A DNA stretch of 43,915 nt, from positions 1 to 43,915 of the forward strand of contig JAJYNP010000356.1 in the NCBI GenBank assembly GCA_021786265.1. Reading direction: 5' to 3'. Position 1 is the stretch's first letter; each line of letters begins with the position of its first letter. Source of the DNA: Chloroflexota bacterium (GTDB taxonomy: Bacteria > Chloroflexota > Limnocylindria > Limnocylindrales > CSP1-4). Under the pieces are notes generated by a model that had not been told where the DNA came from, did not search any database, and was given only the letters and a program-made list of their open reading frames with translations. A program made the translations under genes and the position numbers. Below, in pieces: positions 32,954-40,846 of the stretch.

Positions 32954-33127
32954 ATGTCCACGCATCGCTCCGCTCCCCGTTCGCGTCTGAACGCGGGCAC
33001 CCCTGACGTTCGCCCCCTGAGTTCCTTCTCCCCGCCCCAGCAGCGCCTGCTGCGGGCGTTGATCGAGGCCGGCCGCCAGCCCCTCGGCGGAGCCGGCCAG
33101 GCGGGACGACCCCGGGTGGCGCGATGA
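32954..33127 (+). CDS. 57-residue basic protein of the element
   Basis: A short frame from ATG 32954 ends in a TGA that overlaps the ATPase start (ATGA), the same coupling seen across this operon, which is the main argument that it is real. It encodes an Arg-rich, Pro-rich N-terminus (MSTHRSAPRSRLNAG) and an amphipathic helix (PPQQRLLRALIEAGRQPLGG). No SD is obvious; the structured RNA upstream ends 18 nt before it and could control its translation and thus the ATPase. No family recognised. Confidence 0.6.
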   Translation: MSTHRSAPRSRLNAGTPDVRPLSSFSPPQQRLLRALIEAGRQPLGGAGQAGRPRVAR

Positions 33128-34494
33128 ACGCGGCGCAGTTGGCGTTCATGGCGTCCTACGACGGGCCGCCCGACGAACGCTACTTCGCCGAGCTCGCACG
33201 CCTGGAGGCCGGCGTCGGACACGGGGAGGATGGCCGAGTCGTCGGGCGCCCGCCCCGGGTCGCCGACGGGACGATCGACCGGCCGGCCCTCGCGGTCGCC
33301 ATCCCCTCGAACGGTCAGCCTGCCCAGCCGATGGCCGGACTGCGTCGCGGACCGAGCCCGTTGCTTTCTGCCCAAACCGCACTCCCAAGCAGGGCCGGAA
33401 GCAACCTGCGCTTTCAGACGGCCCGCGAGATCGCCGCGCAAGTCGCCGAACAGGTCGAGTGGTACGTGCCCGGCTACATCGCCGCGGGCGCGACCACCGA
33501 GCTCGTGGGCAAGATCAAGGCGGCCGGCAAGACGACCTTCCTGACCCACGCCATCGGCGCGATCGTGACCGGCGAGCCCTTCCTCGGCCGCGGCACGCGT
33601 CGGACGGGCGTCGTGTACCTCACCGAGCAACCACCGTCGAGCTTCCGGGTCGCCCTGCGACGCGCCGGGCTGCTCGACCGGGACGACGTGGCCGTGCTGT
33701 TCTGGCGCGACACGGCGGGCCGGTGCTGGCCCGAGGTGGTGGCGAGCGCGGTGCGTGAATGCCAGCGACGCGGCGCCGGCATCCTCGTGGTGGACACGCT
33801 GCCCCGGTTCGCCGGTCTGCGCGGGGATGCCGAGAACAACGCCGGCGACGCCGACGAGGCGATGGCGCCCCTGCAGATCGCGGCGGCCGATGGGTTGGCC
33901 GTCGTGGTCGTGCGCCATGAACGCAAGGCGGGCGGCGAGGTGGGCGACTCGGGCCGTGGCTCGTCTGCCTTCGGAGGTGCCGTGGACATCGTCCTCGCGC
34001 TCAAGCGCGGCGACGGTGCCACGCGGCCGACCGTGCGGGTCCTCCACGCCCTCTCGCGCTTCGATGAAACCCCGCCCGAACTCGTCGTCGAGCTTACCGA
34101 GGGAGGGTACGTCGCCCTCGGCGACGAGACGGCGGTTGCCCGGGCGGAAGCCCGCGCCCGCGTGGTTGAGTCCCTGCCCACAGATCAGACGGCGGCGCTG
34201 ACCTTCGATGAGCTGCACGCGAGGCTCCCGGGTGCCTCGCGCAGCACCATCCAGCGCGTCCTCGACGATCTGATCGCCGCAGGCAACGCGATCCGCAGCG
34301 GGGCCGGCAGACGGGGCAGCCCGTATCGCTTCTCCCGAGCGGCGCCAGCCGAGTTTCCTGCTGCCCAGCTACCGGAGGAGTCTGGGCAGAACGAAACCCG
34401 GACCCAGGGCGGCAACGATCCGCAGGCAGCGGCGCGGATCGGCACGCCGCCAGCGGAGCCCCAGGGCACCGAGGTGACGACATGGATGGGCTGA
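33124..34494 (+). CDS. RepA-like/AAA_25 helicase-type ATPase with C-terminal winged helix
   Basis: The 456-residue protein has a RecA-fold core: a Walker A variant GKIKAAGKTTFLTHA (about 129-143), YLTEQPPSSFRVALRRAG as the strand/sensor after it, Walker B ILVVDTLPRFAGLRG (about 220-234), and VVVVRHERKAGGEVGDSGRG followed by SSAFGGAVDIVLAL, which is typical of RepA/DnaB-like and RAD55-like element ATPases. Residues ~340-400 (LTFDELHARLPGASRSTIQR) look like a winged helix. These proteins unwind or load at origins of plasmids and integrative elements, so an episomal replication phase is plausible. No primase was found beside it. The N-terminal ~95 residues are variable. It overlaps its neighbours at both ends. 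Confidence 0.82.
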   Translation: MNAAQLAFMASYDGPPDERYFAELARLEAGVGHGEDGRVVGRPPRVADGTIDRPALAVAIPSNGQPAQPMAGLRRGPSPLLSAQTALPSRAGSNLRFQTAREIAAQVAEQVEWYVPGYIAAGATTELVGKIKAAGKTTFLTHAIGAIVTGEPFLGRGTRRTGVVYLTEQPPSSFRVALRRAGLLDRDDVAVLFWRDTAGRCWPEVVASAVRECQRRGAGILVVDTLPRFAGLRGDAENNAGDADEAMAPLQIAAADGLAVVVVRHERKAGGEVGDSGRGSSAFGGAVDIVLALKRGDGATRPTVRVLHALSRFDETPPELVVELTEGGYVALGDETAVARAEARARVVESLPTDQTAALTFDELHARLPGASRSTIQRVLDDLIAAGNAIRSGAGRRGSPYRFSRAAPAEFPAAQLPEESGQNETRTQGGNDPQAAARIGTPPAEPQGTEVTTWMG

Positions 34495-34844
34495 CCCTGC
34501 TTCGGGAGGCTCGTCGGGTCGGTCTCCTCGTCGTGGAGGATGGCGACCGCCTGGTGGTGCGCGGGCCGCGCTACCTGGAGCGAGAGGCCCAGCACCTGCT
34601 CGCCCACAAGGTGCAGGTGCTCCGCGCCCTGGCCACCGAGCGTGGCGAGATCGAGTGGCGCGTCAGCGCCATGCGCGCGATGGCACCCGGCCAAGGACCC
34701 GTCCCGCTCCTGCTGGCGCGGCCCGACGCCGTCCGCGGACCCAACGACTGCTGCTCCTGCGGCGATCCGCTGGGCCAGGACGACCGTTACCGCTGCCGGG
34801 CCTGCGTCGAGGCCGCCATCCGGGTCCTGGCGACGCTCCCATGA
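34482..34844 (+). CDS. TubC-N-like domain plus Cys4 motif, element protein
   Basis: The 120-residue protein starts 13 bp inside the ATPase gene. Residues 1-50 (LREARRVGLLVVEDGDRLVV, then ERQ-like helix EREAQHLLAHKVQVLRAL) match the small docking fold first named for TubC, which also appears in many phage and integrative-element proteins. The last third has two Cys pairs (CCSCGDPLGQ and YRCRACVEAA) that should bind one zinc. A role in element replication or DNA handling beside the ATPase is inferred from position only. Confidence 0.7.
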   Translation: MDGLTLLREARRVGLLVVEDGDRLVVRGPRYLEREAQHLLAHKVQVLRALATERGEIEWRVSAMRAMAPGQGPVPLLLARPDAVRGPNDCCSCGDPLGQDDRYRCRACVEAAIRVLATLP

Positions 34845-35065
34845 GCGACAGCGATACTCGTGCCTGCGTCGTCTGCGGGGAGCCGCTCCGCTGGGGCCGG
34901 CGAGACCGCCTGACCTGCTCGTCCGCGTGCCGCCAGCGCCGCTCCCGCGCGGGACGCGGCGTGGTCCACGGCTGGGGTGGTCCAACCGACCGCCAGGCGC
35001 GTCGGCGACGCGCAGCGGCCAAGGAAGCCGTGACCGGTCAACACCGGGCGCGGGGTGGCCCATGA
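34841..35065 (+). CDS. Small zinc-finger-like basic protein
   Basis: A 74-residue frame joined to its neighbours by ATGA overlaps at both ends. ACVVCGEPLRWGRRDRLTCS followed by SACRQRRSR gives a CxxC...CxxxC zinc site next to a strongly basic helix, a compact nucleic-acid-binding design common in mobile elements. The C-terminus is Arg/Ala-rich. It might regulate or assist the adjacent serine recombinase. No precise family is claimed. Confidence 0.65.
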   Translation: MSDSDTRACVVCGEPLRWGRRDRLTCSSACRQRRSRAGRGVVHGWGGPTDRQARRRRAAAKEAVTGQHRARGGP

Positions 35066-35724
35066 ACGGGACGCTGGACGCCGTCGGCCGCTCCCTCCGC
35101 GTCGCCCTGTACGCCCGCGTCTCGACCAGAGATAAAGACCAGGACCCCGAACTCCAGCTCGACGCCCTGCGCGCGTATGTCGCGGCCCGGGGCTGGGTGG
35201 CCATGGAGTACGTCGACCAGGCGGCCGCGGGGGATCTCGCCCACCGCACCGCCTGGGCACGCCTGCTGGCCGATGCTGCCCAGCGCAAGGTCGACCTGGT
35301 CCTGGTCTGGAAGCTCGATCGGGCCTTCCGCTCCACGCTGCATGCGCTGGCCACGCTGCGCGACCTCGAGCATGCCGGGGTCGGGTTCAGCGCCCTCACC
35401 CAGCCCGAGCTCGACACCACCAGCGCCACCGGCCGGCTGGTGTTCACGATCCTCGCGGCGGTGGCGGAGATGGAACGCGAACTGATGGCCGATCGGGTGA
35501 AGGAGGGGATGCGTCATGCCGCCCGGCAGGGCAAGCGCATCGGCCGGCCCCCGGTGACGGCGCGGCCCGCGTTCACCCGACGCTGGCCAGCGGTCCGGGC
35601 GGAGGTCGTCGCTGGGCGTCTCTCGCGTCGGCAGGCCGCGCGTCGGCTGGGCATCGGCACCGCCACCCTGGCCCGACTCCTGGCCGCGGACGCGGCCGAA
35701 GGCATGGCACATACCCATGACTGA
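35062..35724 (+). CDS. Serine recombinase of the resolvase/invertase class
   Basis: The 220-residue protein has the catalytic motif VALYARVSTRDKDQDPELQL with nucleophile Ser21, the conserved VWKLDRAFRSTLHALATL helix, and the long E-helix FTILAAVAEMERELMADRVK and EGMRHAARQGKRIGRPP. It ends in a Hin-like helix-turn-helix (LSRRQAARRLGIGTATLARL). The size fits a resolvase or invertase rather than an integrase, so it probably resolves dimers of the element or flips a segment. It is the second serine recombinase within 5 kb. The ATG overlaps the previous stop, and its 3' end overlaps the next gene by 8 bp. Confidence 0.9.
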   Translation: MNGTLDAVGRSLRVALYARVSTRDKDQDPELQLDALRAYVAARGWVAMEYVDQAAAGDLAHRTAWARLLADAAQRKVDLVLVWKLDRAFRSTLHALATLRDLEHAGVGFSALTQPELDTTSATGRLVFTILAAVAEMERELMADRVKEGMRHAARQGKRIGRPPVTARPAFTRRWPAVRAEVVAGRLSRRQAARRLGIGTATLARLLAADAAEGMAHTHD

Positions 35725-36178
35725 CATACTGGCCAACCCGACCGATGCCGCCATCTGCGGGCTGCTGGCCGCGGGACCGCTCCCGACGGCGGCCCTTGCC
35801 GAGCGGCTCGGGAGCCCGGAACGGAGCGTCCGACATCGCCTCTATCGGCTGCGGCAGGCCGGGTCCGTGGTCACCGATCTCGATGGGCTCCATCACCTTG
35901 CCGCGCCCCCATCTGGCGCCCCTCTCGCGGGACCGGGCGACCTTGCCGCGCCAGATCGGGCGGTGCCGGAGGCCCCGGCCTCGCGACCGGGCGGGCGCCC
36001 GGGGGCGGTCAGGATCCTTGCCGCGGTCGCGGTCGGGGTCGCGGTCGGGATTGCCGGGTCCGCGGTCATCGCCATCGCGCGGAGGCGTCGGATGGCACCG
36101 CCACGAACCTCACCGCCGCCGGTACCACCGCTGGGGTTCGTCGATCTGGGCGCCCCGTGGGGCGGGATGCCGTGGTAG
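35717..36178 (+). CDS. HTH and single-membrane-helix protein, unrecognised
   Basis: The 153-residue protein combines an N-terminal winged-helix-like DNA-binding segment (AAICGLLAAGPLPTAALAER, then LGSPERSVRHRLYRLRQAG), an Ala/Pro linker, one membrane helix (AVRILAAVAVGVAVGIAGSAVIAIA) followed by RRRRM, and a proline-rich tail. A DNA-binding domain tethered to the membrane could anchor or partition the element or act as a membrane-bound regulator. It starts 8 bp inside the second recombinase gene. Confidence 0.65.
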   Translation: MTDILANPTDAAICGLLAAGPLPTAALAERLGSPERSVRHRLYRLRQAGSVVTDLDGLHHLAAPPSGAPLAGPGDLAAPDRAVPEAPASRPGGRPGAVRILAAVAVGVAVGIAGSAVIAIARRRRMAPPRTSPPPVPPLGFVDLGAPWGGMPW

Positions 36179-36217
36179 CCCGGAGACGTCCGGAGACGCC
36201 AGGAACGCAGCGGACTG

Positions 36218-36304
36218 GTGACCGCGAAGGTCATGCCCTGCACGGTCCCGAGCGAACCCCCACCGCTCCCCATCGCGGGCCGTCCCTGGAGGATCCTGCC
36301 ATGA
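36218..36304 (+). CDS. Possible 28-residue ORF before the methyltransferase
   Basis: A GTG-initiated frame ends in a TGA overlapping the methyltransferase ATG (ATGA), as with most neighbours. It encodes a Pro-rich peptide (MPCTVPSEPPPLPIAGRP in its middle). The coupling pattern is the only support; it may be an upstream control ORF or chance. Confidence 0.22.
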   Translation: MTAKVMPCTVPSEPPPLPIAGRPWRILP

Positions 36305-37077
36305 CCCGTACCACGACCCATCGCCCGCCCGCCGGTCGCGCCCGGCTCTACCGGATGCGCGCCCAGCAGGCTCTGGCGGCCATCCCGGCAGGCTCCATCA
36401 GTGTCCTCCTGACGGACCCGCCCTACACCAGCGTGAACCGGCGTGGGGGGAGCGGGGCGCACCTGCAGCACTGGTTCCCGGGTGGGCTCACCTGGATCGA
36501 GATCGGCCGGCTTCTGGCCCTCGCCCGGCGGAAGCTGCGATCGGACGGGATCGCCTTCGTGATGGTCAACGGCGAGGGGCTCCACGACGCCCTGGGGGCC
36601 CTGCAGCGGGCCGGCTTCGCCCGCGTCCGCACGATCACCTGGGATCGCACCTACCCGGGCCTGGGAGGCGGCCTACGGCATCAGACGGAGTTCATCTTGG
36701 TGGGCCTGCTCCCCGGGTCGCGCACCCTCACGGGGGTCGATCTCGTCTCGGTGCCCGCGGTGGGCCCCGGCACGGCCGGAAGGTATCCGACGCAGAAACC
36801 CGACGCGCTCGGGCGCGTGCTGGCGCGCATGGCCAACATCGGCCCGGGCGACGTGGTGCTCGACCCCTTCGTGGGCAGTGGCGCGCTGCTCGTCGGGGCT
36901 CGTGAACGGGGCGCCATCGTGCTCGGCTGCGACATTGCCCCGCTGGCCATCCGTCAGGCGACGGCCAAGCTCGGGGCCGCCGGGACGATCACGCGGCCGG
37001 GACGATCATCCCCGCCACGCACCCGGACAGGCCGTCGTCGACCCATCCCAAAAAGGCAGCCCCGCCGCGGTGCCTGA
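36301..37077 (+). CDS. Beta-class DNA methyltransferase (N6-adenine or N4-cytosine)
   Basis: The 258-residue protein has the catalytic motif IV first (LLTDPPYTSVNRRGG, DPPY at 39-42) and the SAM-binding motif I last (VVLDPFVGSGALLVGARERG, 188-207). That order defines beta-class enzymes such as CcrM or MboIIA-type. PTQKPDALGRVLARM before motif I is the usual substrate-clamp region. No obvious target-recognition insert is present and the basic tail (RRPIPKRQPRRGA) may touch DNA. No separate endonuclease adjoins it on this strand, so it may be an orphan epigenetic or anti-restriction enzyme of the element. DPPY allows adenine or cytosine amino groups. The AGGATCC before the ATG is a modest SD. 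Confidence 0.88.
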   Translation: MTRTTTHRPPAGRARLYRMRAQQALAAIPAGSISVLLTDPPYTSVNRRGGSGAHLQHWFPGGLTWIEIGRLLALARRKLRSDGIAFVMVNGEGLHDALGALQRAGFARVRTITWDRTYPGLGGGLRHQTEFILVGLLPGSRTLTGVDLVSVPAVGPGTAGRYPTQKPDALGRVLARMANIGPGDVVLDPFVGSGALLVGARERGAIVLGCDIAPLAIRQATAKLGAAGTITRPGRSSPPRTRTGRRRPIPKRQPRRGA

Positions 37078-37134
37078 TCCGTGCGGCGACTCCCCGGCCG
37101 GGCGTATCGGATAGGAGGGGCTTTCGGCCTGGCG

Positions 37135-39891
37135 TCAGGCGGGCTCCCGAGAGAGATTGAGCTCGAGCAGTCGCGCGAGTATCTCCTCGTCCGCAACGTC
37201 ACGCGGCCAGCCGTAGGCGTCCAGGACGGCCCGGTCCAGCACGGCGTGCGCCTGCTCAAGCCACGCCGGACGCGCGTTGTACAGGCGGGTAAGCGTCCGC
37301 TCGCGGAGCGCCGTCAGGTCCATCGCCGCGGGGTTGAGCCAGCCTCGGCGAAGCTCACCTAGCGCATGCGCGGCCATCGCGATTGCAGCACGCTGCTCGT
37401 CGGTCGGACGGGGGAACGGGAAGGTCTCGTAGCAGGTGGTGGGAGTGTATGTGAACCCTGAAACCGCCTCCCTGCGCTGCGCTCCCGCCGTGCGGCGGGA
37501 CCAGACTTCATGTGGACGAGAGTGGAGGACACCCAGGAAGTAGTCATCCTCCCGGGCGAACACGATGATCCGACTGTCCGCAAGGACGGTCGGGGGCAAC
37601 CAGACGAATAGGCGGTGCGGCGACAGGCGAGTCGTCGCGATGTAGCGCGAGAGTCCGGCGAGGGCTGCTCGCATGTCGGGCCGCGGACGTTCGTGTTGCC
37701 ACCAGGCGTCGATCGTCGTGCGTGACGCGGCTCGGGCCGGCCGGACCCGCTTCCGGACGAGTTCGAACGGCGCCTCATAGAGAGCAGCTTGCGCTTCGGG
37801 CATGCCGACCCCGAAGTCGACGATCCACATGCCCCGATCGCGCCCGTTGAGATCCTCACCATTCACCCATCGGCGCACGACATCTGCGTTGGAGCGGCCG
37901 TCGGGGTTGGGAGTGGCAAGCAGTCGCCGCGCGGCTTCCGAGTCGACCTCGAACGGGCCGCCCTTGGTGTCGCCCATGAACGCTATTCCCAGATTCCCCC
38001 GGAGCCGACGGGCACGGGTCAGGTCGAGGCCGCTCGTGAGGTCGGCGTTGATCGACGTCACGGCCAAGCCGTTCAGGGTGCAATCCGCGTCCGACCCGTC
38101 ATCTTGACCAACGAAGCTGATGTGTACGCTCGCTCCGGCGAGCACCCAGGGATCGTCTGAGCGCGCAAAAAACAGATCGCCCGTCTCCTTGATGCGCTGC
38201 AGCACGCGCCGGCTCGCCCCGGACCGGATCGACTGGTTGGCGAGCAGCCCCGCGCGGACCAGGTGACCGGCCGCAATCTGGGCGCGCGCCTTCTCGTGCC
38301 AGTACGTCATCAGGTCGGCTTCACGGGGAACCTTGCCATCGAAGACGGCGAAGAGGGTGTCGACATATCGATCCCCAAGCGCCGACCGCATCACCTTCCC
38401 GCCTAGGAAGGGCGGATTGCCAACCACGACGTCGGCGTCTGGCCATTCGGCCTCCCGCGGGTGCGCCGGGTCGGAGCGGTCGACCAGCGCGTCCGCCTCC
38501 CGAATGTTGTCGAGTGGCTGGAGGATCGGGTCGCGCCGGGCGCTGAAGCCGTGGCTGAGCATCCACTGTAGCTCGCCGATCCAGATCGTCACCCGCGCCA
38601 GTTCGGCGGCGTAGGGATTGATCTCGATACCGAGCAGGTTCTGAGGACCGATCTGCGGGAACTGCTGGGGCGTCTGGAGCACGAGCGAGCCCCAGAAGAT
38701 CGCGTCGCGTTCGAGGTCCTTCAGCAGCTGCAGCGATAGGTAGAGGAAGTTGCCCGAGCCGCAGGCCGGGTCGAGCACCCGGATGGCGCGGAGGTGGTCG
38801 AGGAACGCCTGCAACACGCGCCGCGGGTTCTGCTCGGCCGGCGTGCGCGCCGTGATCTTGCGTCCGGAGAGGACCAGCTGCGTGACCGTCGCTTGCATCT
38901 CGGCGTACTCGCGCCGCAGGGGCGCCATCAGCACCGGCTCGACAAGCTTCAGGATCGCGGTCCGGTCCGTGTAGTGGGCCCCGAGCTGCCCCCGCTGATC
39001 GGGGTCGAGTCCGCGCTCGAAGAGCGTGCCGAAGATCGCCGGCTCGACCTGACTCCAGTCGAGATGCGAGACCTGCCGGACCGTCTCGATCTCACCCGTG
39101 GTCAACGAGAGCACGTTGGCGTCCTCGAAGAGGCCGCCGTTGAACCACTCGATGCGCTCGACCCCGAAGAGCCCGCCTCCCTGGGCCATCTTGCCAAACA
39201 GCTCGCCGAGGCCCGCCGCGAACATGGCCGGATCGACACGCGTCACCTCGGCCAGCCGTTCGAGGAGCCCCTTGGGTAGGAGGCCCACGTCCTCGGCGAA
39301 CATGACGAACACAAGGCGGTCGAGGAAGTGGGCGACGGCACGGGGCCCGTGTCCGCGCGTGCGGAGTGCGGCGGCGAGTTCGGCAAAGTGCTGGGCCGCC
39401 TGCTCAGTGAGTTCCTCACGCACCTTGGTTGGCCGGAGCGCTTCAGGATCGGAGAAGGCTGCCCGGAGGACGCGCAGGGGCTCCACCGGGTCGGCCGCGA
39501 GATCCGCGAGGCTGAAGCGGTGCACGATGGGTGCGGTGCCAGTGAAGTTCGTGTGCACCTCGAAGCGATCGAGGTCGCACACCACGAGGAGCGGCGGGTT
39601 CTCAAGCGCCTCGCGGTAGCCGTTCAGCTGGTGGTAGGCGGCCGCGAGGTCCTTGCGCTTACCCTTGTACTCCCAGGCGAAGTGGTCGCGCATCCAGACA
39701 TCGGCGAACCCTTCGCCACCTTCGGCCTTGCCGGCTCCTTTCTCGAACGCGTACCACTCGCCGGTCGGGTCGGCCTCGTTGGGCGTCGGCTGCCCGAGCA
39801 TGCGGCACAGGTCGATGAAGTGCTCCTGCGCTGCGGCCTTCTCTGTCCGCGCGTTGCCCGTCCACTTGGACGCGAATTCGCTCGGTGTCAT
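37135..39891 (-). CDS. MmeI-like single-chain restriction-modification enzyme (type IIL/IIG)
   Basis: The 918-residue enzyme has the MmeI domain order. The N-terminal nuclease carries Asp64-X9-Glu74-Tyr-Lys76 in DVWMRDHFAWEYKGKRKDL, the exact spacing known for MmeI. A helical spacer spans ~150-330. The gamma-class adenine methyltransferase has motif I VLDPACGSGNFLYLSLQLL (374-380) and motif IV VVGNPPFLGG (NPPF 492-495). The target-recognition and C-terminal domains follow to 918 (SRRTAGAQRREAVSGFTYTP; the final 100 residues are helical). All catalytic motifs look intact, unlike its broken paralogue at 11068. Such enzymes modify one strand and cut about 20 bp away. ATG 39891 begins the region shared with the paralogue; an in-frame upstream extension is not conserved. 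Confidence 0.93.
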   Translation of the reverse strand: MTPSEFASKWTGNARTEKAAAQEHFIDLCRMLGQPTPNEADPTGEWYAFEKGAGKAEGGEGFADVWMRDHFAWEYKGKRKDLAAAYHQLNGYREALENPPLLVVCDLDRFEVHTNFTGTAPIVHRFSLADLAADPVEPLRVLRAAFSDPEALRPTKVREELTEQAAQHFAELAAALRTRGHGPRAVAHFLDRLVFVMFAEDVGLLPKGLLERLAEVTRVDPAMFAAGLGELFGKMAQGGGLFGVERIEWFNGGLFEDANVLSLTTGEIETVRQVSHLDWSQVEPAIFGTLFERGLDPDQRGQLGAHYTDRTAILKLVEPVLMAPLRREYAEMQATVTQLVLSGRKITARTPAEQNPRRVLQAFLDHLRAIRVLDPACGSGNFLYLSLQLLKDLERDAIFWGSLVLQTPQQFPQIGPQNLLGIEINPYAAELARVTIWIGELQWMLSHGFSARRDPILQPLDNIREADALVDRSDPAHPREAEWPDADVVVGNPPFLGGKVMRSALGDRYVDTLFAVFDGKVPREADLMTYWHEKARAQIAAGHLVRAGLLANQSIRSGASRRVLQRIKETGDLFFARSDDPWVLAGASVHISFVGQDDGSDADCTLNGLAVTSINADLTSGLDLTRARRLRGNLGIAFMGDTKGGPFEVDSEAARRLLATPNPDGRSNADVVRRWVNGEDLNGRDRGMWIVDFGVGMPEAQAALYEAPFELVRKRVRPARAASRTTIDAWWQHERPRPDMRAALAGLSRYIATTRLSPHRLFVWLPPTVLADSRIIVFAREDDYFLGVLHSRPHEVWSRRTAGAQRREAVSGFTYTPTTCYETFPFPRPTDEQRAAIAMAAHALGELRRGWLNPAAMDLTALRERTLTRLYNARPAWLEQAHAVLDRAVLDAYGWPRDVADEEILARLLELNLSREPA

Positions 39892-39908
39892 TGACGGACA
39901 GGGACCTT

Positions 39909-39921
39909 CGTGGCTGCCACG
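39909..39921. promoter_or_regulatory. 13-bp perfect palindrome in the leader of the MmeI-like gene
   Basis: CGTGGC-T-GCCACG lies 18 bp before the start codon, between it and a -10-like TATGCT (minus strand, + positions 39927-39932). A perfect dyad here could be an operator for a regulator delaying restriction, or a recognition site through which the enzyme senses methylation of its own promoter. Confidence 0.45.
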
Positions 39922-40042
39922 CCGCGAGCATACCCTCCTGACGTTGTTCAAGGGACGCGCTACGAGTCACCCAGGCGCCTCTCTGTCGACCGGATGGTGG
40001 CGGCCTGGCGCGCATGCGCCCAAGGCAATGATGGCCCGCACA

Positions 40043-40048
40043 TACAAT
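40043..40048 (+). promoter_or_regulatory. -10 box (TACAAT) before the three-gene cassette
   Basis: TACAAT lies 6 nt before GTG 40055, the leaderless geometry used elsewhere. It is the reason for choosing that start over ATG 40028 or 40031, which would lie upstream of the promoter. Confidence 0.45.
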
Positions 40049-40054
40049 CCCAGT

Positions 40055-40828
40055 GTGGACACGGCGCAGGACCCAGCAGTGACCAAGCGCATTCTCGCCG
40101 CCCTCGCCCCCATTGATGGTTTGCGCCACCGCTGCGAGACATTCAACGCACTATCTGCGTTGCCGCCCGGCTCCACGGCCGCGGGGGACGCAGCCATGTC
40201 GACGCTCCTGGGCGTCGAGCCCGTCCGCCTGGCCATGGTCCAGGTCGCCTACTCACTCGACCACCTGGTGACATGGCGCCACATCCTGACCAAAGGGTTG
40301 CAGCCGGTGGTCGCCCACATGACGTTGCTTCGCGGCTCGATGGAAGCCAGTGTCGTGGCCCGCTGGCTCGTCGATCCGGCTGTGCAGCCGGCCGAGCGCC
40401 TCGCGCGCGCCGCCGAATGGCTGCGCGAGGACTACAGGCTACGTCGCCGGGTCGACGAACTCGCCAAGATCAAGCCCGTTCCCCCGGGCAAGAGCGCGGT
40501 GGACAGAATCGCCGACCTCGACTTCGAAGTCGCCAATCTTGCCCTCCGCGTACTCACAAAGATCAATCTCACAGACCTGTTCCGCAAGTACTCCAACCGC
40601 TCGGGCGATGTGGGAGAGATCAACTACTCCATCCTCAGCGCTTTCGCGCACAGTCGCAACTGGGCCTTGCTCCTCCAGGCCGCCGAGAAGGTCGGCTCAG
40701 GGGTCGCCCCCGGTGGCGCCGTCATGAAGACGTCTGCCAACGACACGTTCGCTTTGGCGTTCACGGTTCACGCCGTGCGGACGGCCACGCTGGCAGTAGA
40801 GGACGTCGGAGGGCTGCTTGCGGCATAG
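40055..40828 (+). CDS. Helical protein of unknown function beside the restriction-modification gene
   Basis: The 257-residue product is predicted mostly helical with no signal or membrane segment. Recognisable patterns are MAMVQVAYSLDHL-like helices, RGSMEASVVARWLVDPAVQP, RLARAAEWLREDYRLRRRVD, and near the C-terminus INYSILSAFAHSRNWALLLQ, where the conserved-looking S-x-F-x-H-S cluster could be functional. It resembles uncharacterised actinobacterial proteins found near mobile DNA, but I cannot name a family. It is divergent from the MmeI-like gene (163 bp between starts) and 18 bp upstream of the next gene. ATG 40028/40031 are alternative starts. Confidence 0.7.
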   Translation: MDTAQDPAVTKRILAALAPIDGLRHRCETFNALSALPPGSTAAGDAAMSTLLGVEPVRLAMVQVAYSLDHLVTWRHILTKGLQPVVAHMTLLRGSMEASVVARWLVDPAVQPAERLARAAEWLREDYRLRRRVDELAKIKPVPPGKSAVDRIADLDFEVANLALRVLTKINLTDLFRKYSNRSGDVGEINYSILSAFAHSRNWALLLQAAEKVGSGVAPGGAVMKTSANDTFALAFTVHAVRTATLAVEDVGGLLAA

Positions 40829-40846
40829 CACCTTGGGTAATAAGTG

